DNA of 64,000 bases from JAGQOZ01 sp041399205. GTDB taxonomy: Bacteria; Planctomycetota; Planctomycetia; Pirellulales; Pirellulaceae. The stretch lies in the NCBI GenBank assembly GCA_041399205.1, contig JAWKTK010000008.1, positions 265,260 to 329,259 on the forward strand. The letters run 5' to 3'. A program made the translations under genes and the position numbers. The notes below the pieces were generated by a model. It did no database searches. It had not been told where the DNA came from and worked only from the letters and a program-made list of their open reading frames with translations. Of this stretch, positions 27,320 to 36,307 are shown in pieces. The number at the start of each line of letters is the position of its first letter. The first letter of the stretch is position 1.

Positions 27320-28567
27320 TTAGCGGCGTCGAAAGAGGGCTTGCGCTTTCTTCAGTGCGTCTACGAAAACGTCTACTTCGTTCAGCGTGTTGTAGAAATA
27401 GAAACTCGCGCGGCTACTGGCACCAATCCCCAGCCGCTTGTGTAAAGGCATGGCGCAATGATGGCCTGCTCGTACCGCAACGCCTTGGCGATCCAACAGC
27501 TGGGCGACATCGTGAGCGTGCACGCCGTCTACTAAGAAGCTGACAATGCCCGCCTTGTGTTCTGGCGCGGGCCCCAGAAACTGAATGCCGCCCAATTCTT
27601 CCAACTGTGCATGCGCATAAGCAACTAAAGTTCGTTCATATTGGTCAATTCGACTGAGCCCAATCGATTCCAAATAATCAATCGCCGCGCCCAATCCAAT
27701 AGCCGGAACAATGGGAGGTGTGCCGGCTTCGAACTTGGCGGGTAGATCGGCCGGTTCGAACCCATCCAAGCGAACTCGGCGAATCATACTTCCACCGCCC
27801 AAAAACGGCGGCATTTTTTCCAAAAATGGCTTCTTTGCCATAAAGCACGCCGACACCTGATGGGCCCATCATTTTGTGTCCGCTGAAGACAAAAAAATCA
27901 GCGTCCAACGTTTGGACATTGCTATCCATGTGGGGAACACTTGCGCGGCGTCCAAGACCAACGAGCCATGATCGTGTGCTTGGCGAATCAATTGCTGAAG
28001 CGGATTGATGGTGCCCAGCACGTTGGAAACAGCGGTTAGGGCCACAAGCTTGGTGCGTTCGGTCAAGAGTTGGTCCATCGACGAGAGGTCCAACAAACCA
28101 TCATCCGTGATGGGAATGAACTCCAGCTGACAACCGGTTCGCTGTGATAATTGTTGCCACGGGACAATGTTGGAATGGTGCTCCATTTCCGTTAGCAGAA
28201 TCGTATCATTCGGGCCGACATTGGCGTCACCCCAACTGCGAGCGACCAGATTGATGGACGAAGTCGTGCCCGTGGTAAAGATAATTTCGTGCAACCGGTC
28301 TGCGCGAATCAACCGAGCGACCTTTTTTCGGGCTTCTTCGAACAGATCGGTACTTTGATCGCTTAGCCAATGGATGCCTCGATGCACATTGGCGTAGTGT
28401 TTTTCGTATGTATCCACCAACGCTTGGATCACTTGTTTGGGTCGCTGTGTGGTGGCGGCATTGTCCAAGTAGACCAGTCGCTTGTCCGTATGGATGTCCG
28501 TTTGCAGGATGGGAAAATCCGCGCGATATTTTTCCGGATCCAACGGCAACGTGGCAGTGGTGGTCAT
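27320..28567 (-). pseudogene. sufS: Cysteine desulfurase SufS, interrupted by two compensating frameshifts
   Basis: SufS takes sulfur from cysteine for Fe-S cluster assembly using PLP. The N-terminal part (LVYLDNAATTQRPKQVI, TEMEHHSNIVPW, LVLDAAQ) and the C-terminal part (GGGSMI, FEAGTPP, RAGHHCAMPLHKRLG with the catalytic Cys) are in one frame. Between them about 115 bp (27826-27941), including the PLP lysine in SGHKMMGPSG, read in another frame and contain an in-frame TGA at 27869-27871. One missing base near 27941 (CAAGTGTT for CAAAGTGTT) and one extra T at 27821-27826 restore a normal protein of about 415 residues. An assembly error is likelier than loss, since sufU is intact and the pathway is essential. 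Confidence 0.85.
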
Positions 28568-29005
28568 TTAGGATTCTTCCCCTAGGTCCGGTCCGTTGAA
28601 TTTTTGTGAAGCCGCATCTTCATCCAAGGGTGAAAAAATCGCGGACTGAAGCACTCGCCAAGAAAGCAAACAGCACTTCTGCCGATTCGGAGTCAATTTG
28701 GCTTGGAAGAGTTCCAACATGTCGTCGGCCGCAAACTGTTTGACTTCTTCCACGGTTTTGCCCTGTACTTGCTCCATCAACATGGACGCCGACGCTTGGC
28801 TGATACAACAACCATCGCCGTCGAACCATGCGTCTTGGATCTTACCGTCTGAATCGATGCGCAATTCGATTCGAATCACATCCCCGCATAGCGGGTTGTC
28901 ATCTTCATGGGCGTGGGACGGGTTTTCGCAGGAACCTCGATGAAATGGATCTTCGTAATGATCCATCACATGTTCTTGGTAGATTTCTTCTTCGTTCACA
29001 GACAT
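28568..29005 (-). CDS. sufU: Fe-S scaffold/sulfur-acceptor protein SufU
   Basis: A 145-residue SufU that accepts sulfur from SufS. The zinc/sulfur ligands are present: C40 in NPLCGD with Asp two residues on, C66-C67 in GDGCCISQASASM, and C111-C112 in QKCCLLSW. The IscU-type N-terminus reads YQEHVMDHYEDPFHRG. Its stop abuts the sufS start with no gap, so the pair is translationally coupled. No sufB, sufC or sufD is in the window. Confidence 0.94.
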   Translation of the reverse strand: MSVNEEEIYQEHVMDHYEDPFHRGSCENPSHAHEDDNPLCGDVIRIELRIDSDGKIQDAWFDGDGCCISQASASMLMEQVQGKTVEEVKQFAADDMLELFQAKLTPNRQKCCLLSWRVLQSAIFSPLDEDAASQKFNGPDLGEES

Positions 29006-29350
29006 GGCAATTTATTTACGCGAAATAACAACGATGGGAAAGGCTTGGAAAACCGCCGAGCCCACTAACTGGGGGTGGAACACATCGGCTCGGCCAAGTC
29101 AGACATCTGATTTGTAGTTTAGGAACCAGCCGTTTCCGGGTCCAGGGACGGACTGGTGAATGTGGCACTGAAAATGCTTTGCGCACCGAATTATTGGTTG
29201 TTTTTTTGGCGAACCTGTTTTTTCGGTTAGTTCGGCAGCTGCAAGCCCACTGGATTGATCACATTCTAACAACGCTGGTCAGCCATTGTTCAAGTCGCCG
29301 GACTAGCGAAAGCAGACGGTTCGAATTCTATTGTTTCAGGAGTGATGAAA
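29006..29350. other. Intergenic region upstream of sufU and of the small basic protein
   Basis: About 345 bp between divergent genes. It should carry both promoters. I see no Fe-S regulator-type palindrome and no RNA gene; a GGTTCGAATTC stretch near 29319 resembles a T-loop but has no tRNA around it. Confidence 0.35.
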
Positions 29351-29527
29351 ATGGCGATCCCCAGGATTGCGGTAGGAAATTTGGTGCGAGTCAAATCGGC
29401 GTTGGCGGACAAATATGATCGTCTGGCACGAGCTCGCAAGAGTAAACCGCTCAAAGCGAAGCTCGCGCGTCAAGCGGAACGATTTCGTCGTGACGCCGAG
29501 CGGATTGCTGGCCGACTCAGTTCGTAG
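29351..29527 (+). CDS. Small basic protein of unknown function
   Basis: A 58-residue product, MAIPRIAVGNLVRVKSALAD..., very rich in Arg, Lys and Ala and probably helical in its second half (KLARQAERFRRDAERIAGRL). I do not recognise the family. The ATG at 29351 is chosen because AGGAG (29338-29342) lies eight bases upstream; ATG 29345 and GTG 29342 are too close. A clear terminator follows 53 bp after the stop, which supports a real transcription unit. Nucleic-acid binding is a guess from charge only. Confidence 0.65.
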   Translation: MAIPRIAVGNLVRVKSALADKYDRLARARKSKPLKAKLARQAERFRRDAERIAGRLSS

Positions 29528-29580
29528 TCAGGTTGGACATCGCGGCTATTTGCCGTAACGCTTCCGTCAACGTGACATGC

Positions 29581-29610
29581 CAGCCCGCCAATCAGCGGGC
29601 TGATTTTGTT
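29581..29610 (+). terminator. Terminator after the small basic protein gene
   Basis: CAGCCCGC (29581-29588) pairs with GCGGGCTG (29595-29602) around a six-base loop, followed by ATTTTGTT. It also insulates the downstream aldolase gene. Confidence 0.85.
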
Positions 29611-29663
29611 TATGCTAGTAGCTTCTAATCACAAGATTCAGATCCGGGTTTAGGAGCCAGACG

Positions 29664-30494
29664 ATGACGAAACGAAGTGGACGGTCCATTCGACAGGCGT
29701 TGCACACGGGGCAGCGAATCTATGCCACGGCGGCCATTGCCGTTTCGCCCCAATGGGCTCGAGTTCTGGCGGCGGCCAACGTTGATTTTGTCTTTGTCGA
29801 TTCGGAACACACTCCGCTAGATCGAGAAACCCTGGCGTGGTTGTGCCGCAGTTATCGTTCGGAACAGATTCCTACCGTGGTGCGCATTCCAAGTCCTGAT
29901 CCGTTTGAAGCCTCCAAGGTTCTGGACGGCGGCGCCGCCGGCTTTATCGCTCCGTATATTGAATCTCCAACACAAGTGGAACAACTCAAAGCGGTCGCTC
30001 GGTATCGTCCATTGAAAGGAGAACGCGCAGCCCAGGCGATTGCGGACTCGACAAGCTTGGAGCCAGAACTGCAACATTACTTGGAAGATCGCAATGGAGA
30101 CACGCTGTTTATCATTAACATTGAAAGCGTGCCGGCGATAGAACAGCTGGACCAGATCTTGGCTGTGGGCGGCGTAGACGCGGTGTTGATTGGGCCACAC
30201 GATTTGTCTTGCAGCTTAGGCATTCCAGAACAATATGATCACCCCAAATTCGATCAAGCGGTACGACACATTCTGCAAACGGCACGGCAACATCAAGTCG
30301 GCGCCGGAATCCACTATTGGCTCGGCATCGACCGAGAAATCGCATGGGCCAAATCGACAGGAGCGAACCTTTTAATGCACTCGACCGATGTCACGCTGTA
30401 TCAAAACGCGCTAGTCCAAGATCTTAATTATCTGCGTGCTCAACTGGGCGACGCGAATAACACAGACCGTTCTGCGTCATCACCTGTGGTGTGA
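29664..30494 (+). CDS. HpcH/HpaI aldolase family protein
   Basis: A 276-residue TIM-barrel class II aldolase of the 2-keto-3-deoxy sugar acid/HpcH type, which cleaves or forms C-C bonds with a divalent metal. Signature parts are VDFVFVDSEHTPLD, PTVVRIPSPDPFEASKVLDGGAAGFIAPYIES, a metal-ligand Glu in INIESVPAIEQLD, and AVLIGPHDLSCSLGIP. AGGAG precedes the ATG at good spacing. It is monocistronic; the natural substrate cannot be told from the sequence. Confidence 0.9.
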   Translation: MTKRSGRSIRQALHTGQRIYATAAIAVSPQWARVLAAANVDFVFVDSEHTPLDRETLAWLCRSYRSEQIPTVVRIPSPDPFEASKVLDGGAAGFIAPYIESPTQVEQLKAVARYRPLKGERAAQAIADSTSLEPELQHYLEDRNGDTLFIINIESVPAIEQLDQILAVGGVDAVLIGPHDLSCSLGIPEQYDHPKFDQAVRHILQTARQHQVGAGIHYWLGIDREIAWAKSTGANLLMHSTDVTLYQNALVQDLNYLRAQLGDANNTDRSASSPVV

Positions 30495-30500
30495 TTCGAT

Positions 30501-30620
30501 CCGTAATGGATGAGGTGACGAATCCCTTTCCCGTAATGAATGAGGTGACGAATCCCTTTCCCGTAATGAATGAGGTGACGAATCCCTTCCGTAATGGATT
30601 CACCAGGGACTCGTTACCTC
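30501..30620. repeat. Three 30-bp tandem repeats with an inverted partner
   Basis: Units at 30501-30530, 30531-30560 and 30561-30590 share CCGTAATG(G/A)ATGAGGTGACG then AATCCCTT. Each contains GAGGTGACGAATCCCT, whose near-perfect reverse complement AGGGACTCGTTACCTC lies at 30605-30620 (14 of 16 positions). Any of the three units can therefore pair with the single inverted copy to form a hairpin. It sits between the convergent aldolase and glycosyltransferase genes, so it may act as a terminator. There are no spacers, so it is not a CRISPR. Confidence 0.85.
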
Positions 30621-30664
30621 GTCCACGACCAGCAGATCTTCCACTGCACGTCTTGTTTTCGGTC

Positions 30665-31992
30665 CTACGACGTACTGTCAGTTAGTTTCAATAGCTGGTG
30701 AAAAACGTCAATCGATCGTTCAGCGGCGGTGTCGGCATGATAAGCGTCCAGAACGGCGGCTCGACCTTGCTGGGCCAATTGGTGTCGCAGGTGATGATCG
30801 GTCAAGATACGTTCCAGTTGTTTCGCCAGGTCGATCGGATCGTTTGGTTGACACAGCAATCCGCCTCCGGTGGCCGAAATCAATTCTCCGAATGCGCCGT
30901 GATCTGGTTGGACCACGGGAATCGCGGCGGCCATAGCTTCCAACACGAACAGGCCCTTGGGTTCGCGATAGACGGTCGGCACAGACAACACGTCAACGCG
31001 GTTCATGAAATCGGTCTTTTGTTGCCGATCGACTGTCCCCAAATACGCAAAGTCATTTTCAAATCCGGCCTGCCGCAACTTGGCAAACTCGGCATCCACA
31101 TACGCTTGGTTATGTGCTCCCAGCCAACCGGCAATCAACAGCTTGGCATTCACTTTCAATTCTTGACGCAAATGCAAGTAAGCGTCAATCAGAATGTGCA
31201 GTCCTTTTTCGTTTGCTAAACGAGCCATATAGCCGATGGTGGGCAATTCACGCTTATAGGGCGAAAGCTGGTCCACAACGTGATGCAAGCGAATATCCAA
31301 GAAGTCGGCCGGATCGATTCCTAACGGCACGATGCAGAAACTTACCCACGGGCAACTTCAAATAGTCCACCATGAAATCGCGATAGTATTCGCTAAAGAC
31401 CAAGTAAGCGTCGACGTCCTGGTCCAGCCGTTGCATTTCGGCAATACACTGCAAACGATATTTTTCGGGCAAGCTTTCCAGAAAGATATCATCGCCTTGC
31501 AGCGTGACGACAATCTTCGATCCGAATCGTTGCTTCAGATCGGGAATACAACCGCCAATCAGAAAATTCGTAAAGTTGACCACATCAGGCTGAAAGTGAG
31601 AGGCAAACCAATCGCACAACCGTACCACTTCTTTGCCGAAATCCTCGGCTGCCTTGCAACATGGACAAGGTTAGGCCGCCCAACTGCTTGGCGTCGATCG
31701 AGCTGCTTCGCTTGGTAGCCCAGCGGATAAAGCCGGGCCGATCCAAGATGCCGTCCAACCATTTCGGCAGATAGCGAAACAACGGGATCTTCTGCTGCAA
31801 GAACACGTTGACGCCACCGAAGAAGACTTCCGCATGACTGGCGTCTTCTTCATCCGTACGAATGGGCGTATACGTCGGCAGTAGCTGCACGTCCACGCCT
31901 TGTTTCCGCATGGCCTTGGCAATCGTGTTGTCGCGAAGACAACTGCCGCAATACATGCCTGCGGCGCCGGCTGTTAGATAGGCAACTTTCAT
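30665..31992 (-). pseudogene. Family 4 glycosyltransferase, interrupted by two frameshifts
   Basis: A GT-B glycosyltransferase of about 440 residues. It begins MKVAYLTAGAAGMYCGSCLR, and the acceptor half continues through VRLCDWFASHFQPDVVNFTN and VVTLQGDDIFLESLPEKYR. The donor half has PTIGYMARLANEKGLHILID, FAYLGTVDR and the nucleotide-sugar motif EPKGLFVLEAMAAAIPVVQPDHG. The three parts are in three frames; removing one base near 31643-31656 and one near 31331-31343 joins them into MLQG-AEDFGKEVVRL and VGKF-CIVPLGID. Errors in the assembly are the simplest cause. The upstream membrane-protein frame runs into this gene without a stop. Confidence 0.82.
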
Positions 31993-32523
31993 TCGACGAT
32001 GGTGGCCTTCCATGTACCTATTGATCGTGACTGCCAACTCCACACTATTCCGGCCCGCCCACAAGAACAGGAACAGCATGCTGGCCGAACGGATCGCTCC
32101 CGATTCAAAAACGATGGTGCCATTTACCGCAATAAAGAACAAAAACCAATGCACCCATCGGCCAATCCAATTCGATCGCCGCTGGTAGGCATTGGGTGCC
32201 AGCCACCACCAGCCGACGTCCACCAACCAGATGATCAAGAATAGATGACTAAAATAGATTCCGTATCCAAACGAGAATCCCAGCATCGCATCGATGCGCC
32301 GAGCAGTATGTTCCAACGCGTGCTGATGGCTCCAGTGATGATAGAAATGAAACGCAGCCATCACGTGGCAAACATACGCCATCAGGGCTGCGGTCCAGAG
32401 TATTCGCAAACGACTTGTGCTCGCGGACGTTTCGTTCGAACCTCGAACGGACAACCACAAGAACGCCGCATACAGCAGCATGCTCAGACGAATGGTCCAG
32501 ACAATGCACAGAGATCCAAACAC
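31993..32523 (-). CDS. Putative multi-helix membrane protein reading into the glycosyltransferase
   Basis: About 177 residues with four or five hydrophobic segments (LSMLLYAAFLWLSV, ALMAYVCHVMAAFHFYHH, YFSHLFLIIWLVDVGWWWLA, WFLFFIAVNGTIVFES). I do not recognise the family. The GTG at 32523 is the only usual start after an upstream stop. The frame has no stop before the glycosyltransferase ATG at 31992, so either the two are fused or a base error hides the real end. In another frame a TGA overlaps that ATG as ATGA, the expected end for coupled genes. Confidence 0.5.
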
Positions 32524-32764
32524 GATGATGGCAAACCAGCGTTACTTCGAAGATCCGAAAGGGAGTACGAATCTTCGATTATGCCGCGTTCCATCTCGTT
32601 CGGCTACCGGTCAATCGAATCCACCTCGTACACTGACCGTTTGGTGCCAGCCTGTAATCTGGCGGCAAGATTCCGGCGAAAGCTGGGACTACGAACAATT
32701 GATGCGGATCGCCGTGAGACTGCAGCTCGTTCCAAGAAAAAATGGCGTCCTTGCCGGGTCTAGC

Positions 32765-33883
32765 CTAGATTTGGGCGGTTTCCGCTAAACGCACAATGTG
32801 CCAACCTTGTTTGTCCGAATGAATTTCAAAGACGCCCGACGAGACTTTGTACTTCGCTTCACCTCGACCTTGACCTCGATGCATGCGAATCAATTTGGCG
32901 CCCTCTTGTGAACTGGTGTACGAACCTCCTGGCTTAATACGCACCACTTGTCCATTAATCAGCAAGGCTAATTCGACACGATTCTTCTCTGGATTGCGCA
33001 GTTCAAACACAAAGGCCGTTTCGGGTTCCTCCGATTCTACTTCGTCTGTGTCACCCGCAGCGATTTCCGTCGAGGCTACGTCCTGAATTGATTCGGCCGC
33101 TTCTGATGCATTGTCGGTTGCTTCGTCCGTCGAACTGTTTTGATCCACAAGGTCTTGGATCGGAGCTTGTAAGTTCAGGTCATACGGATTGGAATCTGTG
33201 TCTGCAGTGTCACTGCCTTCCGATTCGTCTTGGCCGTCACTGTCATGCGCCGAGGCAATTTGGTTCAAGCGATTGATGGCGTTCAGTACTTCGTCGCTTG
33301 TCACCGTTTCATCAATCGATACGGTTTCCGTGGGCGTTTCGGTCAGATACTGATCCTTGGCGTTATCGGCCGCAACAATCGCGTTCAAGATGTCGGTCGG
33401 CAATTCAGTGTCGTCTGCTTCGTTTGACTGCGTGTCGTCTGCTTCGTTCGTGTCGTGATTCGCTACAACAGGAGTGCTGTCGAAGTCTTCGGTCGGTTGG
33501 TCAACATCGATTTCCGATTCGCTTGTCGAATCATCCGCGTGGGCAATTTCGGTCGACAAGTCTTGTTCGGAACTATCGGCCTGCGCGACGTCGCTAGTGA
33601 GATCAGCGCTGACGTTGTTCGCCAGGTCCTCTTCCTGCTGTCTCTTCTTGGCCTCAGCCAGCTCTATGACTGCTTGTTCTTTGGCTTGGCGTGCCTTTTC
33701 GTCGGCAATTTTCTTGGCTTCCGCTGCCTTCGCCGCAACAATCACTTGATACTGCTGGACGTTAGCCACGGAATCTTGAACCAAGAATGCTCCGCATACC
33801 GCAAGAATGATGAATAAGGGCACACGAAGGCCCTTTAAGAGGCGTACGTGCTTGCCCACATTGGCGTCGGTAATGAATGACAT
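32765..33883 (-). CDS. Membrane-anchored acidic protein with a conserved C-terminal beta domain
   Basis: A 372-residue protein of unknown family. One N-terminal helix (VPLFIILAVCGAFLVQDSVA) is followed by a charged coiled coil (KAAEAKKIADEKARQAKEQA), then about 200 residues rich in Asp, Glu, Ser and Thr, probably disordered. The last 85 residues (ETAFVFELRNPEKNRVELAL onward, with KPGGSYTSSQEG) look like a compact beta domain. The ATG at 33883 is chosen since it gives a short cytoplasmic tail before the helix. The topology suggests a surface stalk carrying a C-terminal domain; that is inference. Confidence 0.65.
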   Translation of the reverse strand: MSFITDANVGKHVRLLKGLRVPLFIILAVCGAFLVQDSVANVQQYQVIVAAKAAEAKKIADEKARQAKEQAVIELAEAKKRQQEEDLANNVSADLTSDVAQADSSEQDLSTEIAHADDSTSESEIDVDQPTEDFDSTPVVANHDTNEADDTQSNEADDTELPTDILNAIVAADNAKDQYLTETPTETVSIDETVTSDEVLNAINRLNQIASAHDSDGQDESEGSDTADTDSNPYDLNLQAPIQDLVDQNSSTDEATDNASEAAESIQDVASTEIAAGDTDEVESEEPETAFVFELRNPEKNRVELALLINGQVVRIKPGGSYTSSQEGAKLIRMHRGQGRGEAKYKVSSGVFEIHSDKQGWHIVRLAETAQI

Positions 33884-34125
33884 GACACTTGGCTCGTCAA
33901 GGTTTGAAAAACGAAAACACTCTTCAAACGATAGGACATTTTGGCGCGATTCGCGGTTTTCCCCAACCAATTCCCATTACTCCTGGCACTCCACGACACT
34001 GCAAAACCGCTACATCCACCACTTCCCAAACACTAAGGCCGATGTTTGCCACTGTTCCGAGCAATTCCTGCAAAGTAGAATCCGTCTAAAGCACAGAATT
34101 TTCTGTCGAGCCGCCATTTGCTTTC

Positions 34126-34203
34126 GCTTGAACATCCACGGAGCCACACACATGTCTTGTTTTTGCTTGAACGTCCACGGAGCCACTCGCATGTCTTGTT
34201 GTA
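34126..34203 (+). repeat. 39-bp tandem duplication containing ribosome binding site and start codon
   Basis: Copies at 34126-34164 and 34165-34203 share GCTTGAAC(A/G)TCCACGGAGCC and CATGTCTTGTT. Each carries GGAG about eight bases before an ATG (34152 and 34191), and both ATGs are in the frame of the following gene. Confidence 0.8.
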
Positions 34204-34748
34204 ACTCGTTTCATCGCATCGTTGCGATCGTTGGTTTGTTCTTGATCCCCAGCACCGTGACGGCTCAGGATAATTTGCCGAGTATTCTCTCGCCGTCCGA
34301 CATGCCTCGAATTCAACCCACATCGCCTGAACCAACAAACTACCCGGGAGTTGCCAGATTCACCTCCGACCCAGTCCCCATGGTCCAAACGAATCCGCAA
34401 CAGCAGACCATGCGTGCTCCGTTTCCTAACGCGGTTGGGAACGGAAGTTACGCCGTGGCACCGCCGGCCTATGCAGTACCGGCCCCGCAAGTAATGACGT
34501 TCCGAGTTCCAGTGGCGCCGCCCACGGTGGTGTACCAACCCATGGTTCCAGTTGCTCCTTCCACGCAGACAGTCACTTCGTACTATGCTCCGGTCCCGGC
34601 CGCTCCGATACTACCGCCCGCCGTCGCACCAGCTCCTTTGCCTGTTCTTCCACCAGCGGCACCAGGCGGTCGTCCTATCATGGCACGAACCAAGTACTAT
34701 GTACCCGGCCAACCCGTGCGGAATATGCTGAAAGCCATCACGCCCTAG
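34191..34748 (+). CDS. Exported Pro/Ala-rich protein of unknown function
   Basis: A 185-residue product with a signal peptide (FHRIVAIVGLFLIPSTVTAQ) and a low-complexity body rich in Pro, Ala, Val and Tyr (YAVPAPQVMTFRVPVAPPT, VAPAPLPVLPPAAPGG). The final RTKYYVPGQPVRNMLKAITP recalls the ends of small planctomycete surface proteins. No enzymatic motif is visible. It may start at 34191 or, through the duplicated initiation region, at 34152, which adds 13 residues. It is divergent from the acidic membrane-anchored protein. Confidence 0.6.
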   Translation: MSCCNSFHRIVAIVGLFLIPSTVTAQDNLPSILSPSDMPRIQPTSPEPTNYPGVARFTSDPVPMVQTNPQQQTMRAPFPNAVGNGSYAVAPPAYAVPAPQVMTFRVPVAPPTVVYQPMVPVAPSTQTVTSYYAPVPAAPILPPAVAPAPLPVLPPAAPGGRPIMARTKYYVPGQPVRNMLKAITP

Positions 34749-34868
34749 CGCTGACTCTGATTCGAATGGTTCGGCCAGCCAATACCAATTGAACGTCGAT
34801 TCGCAACCGACAATCAGATCTTGTTGCGAATCGGGCAATGCTGAGTGCATGGCACCTGGAAGCAAGTC

Positions 34869-34911
34869 TTGGGCGTCTTATAGCGTCCGCATGTGTCGCC
34901 CGCTGGGCTGA
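34869..34911 (+). repeat. 43-bp direct repeat, copy 1
   Basis: Identical over 43 bp to 37202-37244, starting TTGGGCGTCTTATAGCGTCC. Weaker similarity continues about 25 bp further, to the ACGATGA in both copies. It contains the core ATGTGTCGCCCGCTGGGC, which also occurs inverted at 36998-37015 and as a variant at 37293-37310. Confidence 0.9.
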
Positions 34912-34940
34912 GAGGGGCGGAGCAGAACGATGAGCGAACC

Positions 34941-35312
34941 AACTACCAATTTGTTGTGTCACAGTTCGTGATCGACGAGGCATCGGCTGGTGATTCAACA
35001 CTTGCAGTAGAGCGATTGCAAGCCTTGGACGGAATTCCGCTTCTGCCACTCGATCCAGGGATTGCGGACATTGCCGACGAGATCATGTCTCGTGCCATCC
35101 TGCCCGAAAAGGCGCGTACAGATGCACTTCACATCGCCATGGTTGCCCATCATCGGATACAATATCTACTGACGTGGAACTGTCGGCACATCGCCAACGC
35201 CAGGATTTTGCCTCGAATTCACGCCGTCCTCAACGATCTTTCAATTCCAATTCCGGTGATTTGCACGCCCGAAGAGATGGTGGGTAATGATCCAGAAACC
35301 GACAACGACTGA
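34941..35312 (+). pseudogene. PIN-domain toxin (VapC-like), N-terminus missing
   Basis: The frame encodes the C-terminal two thirds of a PIN-domain ribonuclease: SQFVIDEASAGD, LPLDPGIADIADEIM, KARTDALHIAMVAHHRIQYL and LTWNCRHIANARIL. The first 50 or so residues, with the first catalytic Asp (normally YLDTSV or similar), are absent, and the sequence directly upstream is the 43-bp repeat. An active toxin is therefore unlikely. The downstream gene resembles the usual partner of this PIN subfamily. Confidence 0.75.
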
Positions 35313-35526
35313 TTCAATACTCGACGAAATTCATCAAACACGTCGCGAAATCTCGGAACGCTTCGGTGGTGATCTCCGTGCGATTCTCGACGACGCTCGC
35401 AAACGTCAAGCTGCATCCGGGCGGCCGATTTGGACACCCGGAGCGGCGAACCATGCAATCGGGCGGAGCGGCGGTGGTGATGTTGCTGGCAATGGAGAGT
35501 CAACTGCCTGCGTCCCCGGTTCGTAG
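35287..35526 (+). CDS. Antitoxin-like partner of the PIN remnant
   Basis: A 79-residue frame overlapping the PIN stop. The first 50 residues, DSILDEIHQTRREISERFGG and DLRAILDDARKRQAASGRP, match the short helical proteins commonly encoded after this type of PIN gene. The last 30 residues (TPGAANHAIGRSGGGDVAGN) look like read-through into unrelated DNA, so the original C-terminus may be lost. It probably remains from a decayed toxin-antitoxin module. Confidence 0.55.
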   Translation: MIQKPTTTDSILDEIHQTRREISERFGGDLRAILDDARKRQAASGRPIWTPGAANHAIGRSGGGDVAGNGESTACVPGS

Positions 35527-35710
35527 CGTCAAGCGATTGGCTGCATATTCACTGATAGCGGCACCATTCCTGTTTGCACTGCCACTCCGATACTGGGCAC
35601 TGAATCTTGCCGGTGGTTGGTTCGTATCGACGGATCTCGAACCAGACCATCGACGAGCCTTCTTAGGTTTGATGTACCTTGGACTGATGCTTTGCTGCCG
35701 ATCCTTATGA
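35492..35710 (+). CDS. Small putative membrane protein
   Basis: A 72-residue frame, MESQLPASPVRSVKRLAAYS followed by two hydrophobic stretches (LIAAPFLFALPLRYWALNLA and AFLGLMYLGLMLCC). Not recognised. It lies in the decayed accessory patch and may be a fragment. Confidence 0.35.
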   Translation: MESQLPASPVRSVKRLAAYSLIAAPFLFALPLRYWALNLAGGWFVSTDLEPDHRRAFLGLMYLGLMLCCRSL

Positions 35711-35844
35711 TTCAAAGCGGAGTCGCGGACCACGAAAGCCGCAGAACAGCTGAACGCGAGCCGTTATGACGCGGGTTTTGAAATCATAGTTTTCGGCGGC
35801 GGCCCCGTTACCGCCGCGGTTCTGTCGCTGGAGTTGAACAGGTC

Positions 35845-36159
35845 ATGTCCCGCCGACTGCACGCGATTCTGCATTCCGACCTAAAGTCTTTCGTCACTCC
35901 GGCTTATCTCGTCATTGGCCTATGTCTCGTGCCAGTACTCGGACTCGGTTGTCTAATTTTGTTCTGTTGAGGGCATCCGTTGTCCAGCCTCGGTGCGAGG
36001 ATGATGACCATTGGTGCTCCTGCTGTCCTGGTTGCGTCGATCTGGGCCAAGCGAAACACACCGGGACGCTTGATGGCGTTTGCTTTAGGTACAGCTGTAT
36101 TTGAATGCACGTTTGTGGCCTTTCTCGTTGTCATGGATTTTCTCTTCGACAAAGGTTAG
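35845..36159 (+). pseudogene. Small membrane protein with an in-frame TGA
   Basis: The frame from ATG 35845 encodes SFVTPAYLVIGLCLVPVLGL then GCLILFC and meets TGA at 35968-35970. The same frame continues GHPLSSLGARMMTIGAPAVL and LMAFALGTAVFECTFVAFLV to TAG at 36157. Without the TGA it would be a 104-residue protein with three or four helices. A nonsense mutation is the simplest reading; two separate short ORFs (second start ATG 36001) are possible. The family is not recognised. Confidence 0.45.
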
Positions 36160-36307
36160 CTATGATGGCACGAAACGCTGCTTCGTTGCCCGATGTCGCG
36201 ACAGAACATGCGGGGAACGCGGAGTGCTCAAAACAGTCGTGCGAAATGGTTCGTCAATTCTTCGCACCCGGTTACCCTCAAACGTTCTGCCACAGGAGAG
36301 GATTCAC

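Noticed and set aside
29300..29341. tRNA T-loop-like GGTTCGAATTC
   Set aside because: No acceptor stem, anticodon arm or D-arm can be drawn around it.
30501..30590. Possible CRISPR
   Set aside because: The repeats are directly adjacent with no spacers and no cas genes are nearby.
30491..30685. 64-codon frame with three VM(D/N)EVTNPF peptides
   Set aside because: It exists only because the 30-bp DNA repeat keeps frame; there is no ribosome binding site or family, and the inverted partner points to an RNA or DNA element.
33807..34190. N-terminal extension of the Pro/Ala-rich protein
   Set aside because: It overlaps the divergent gene and has no signal peptide; the signal peptide begins after ATG 34191.
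35968..35970. Selenocysteine codon
   Set aside because: No selenoprotein family matches and I could not identify a SECIS hairpin; the region is decayed.
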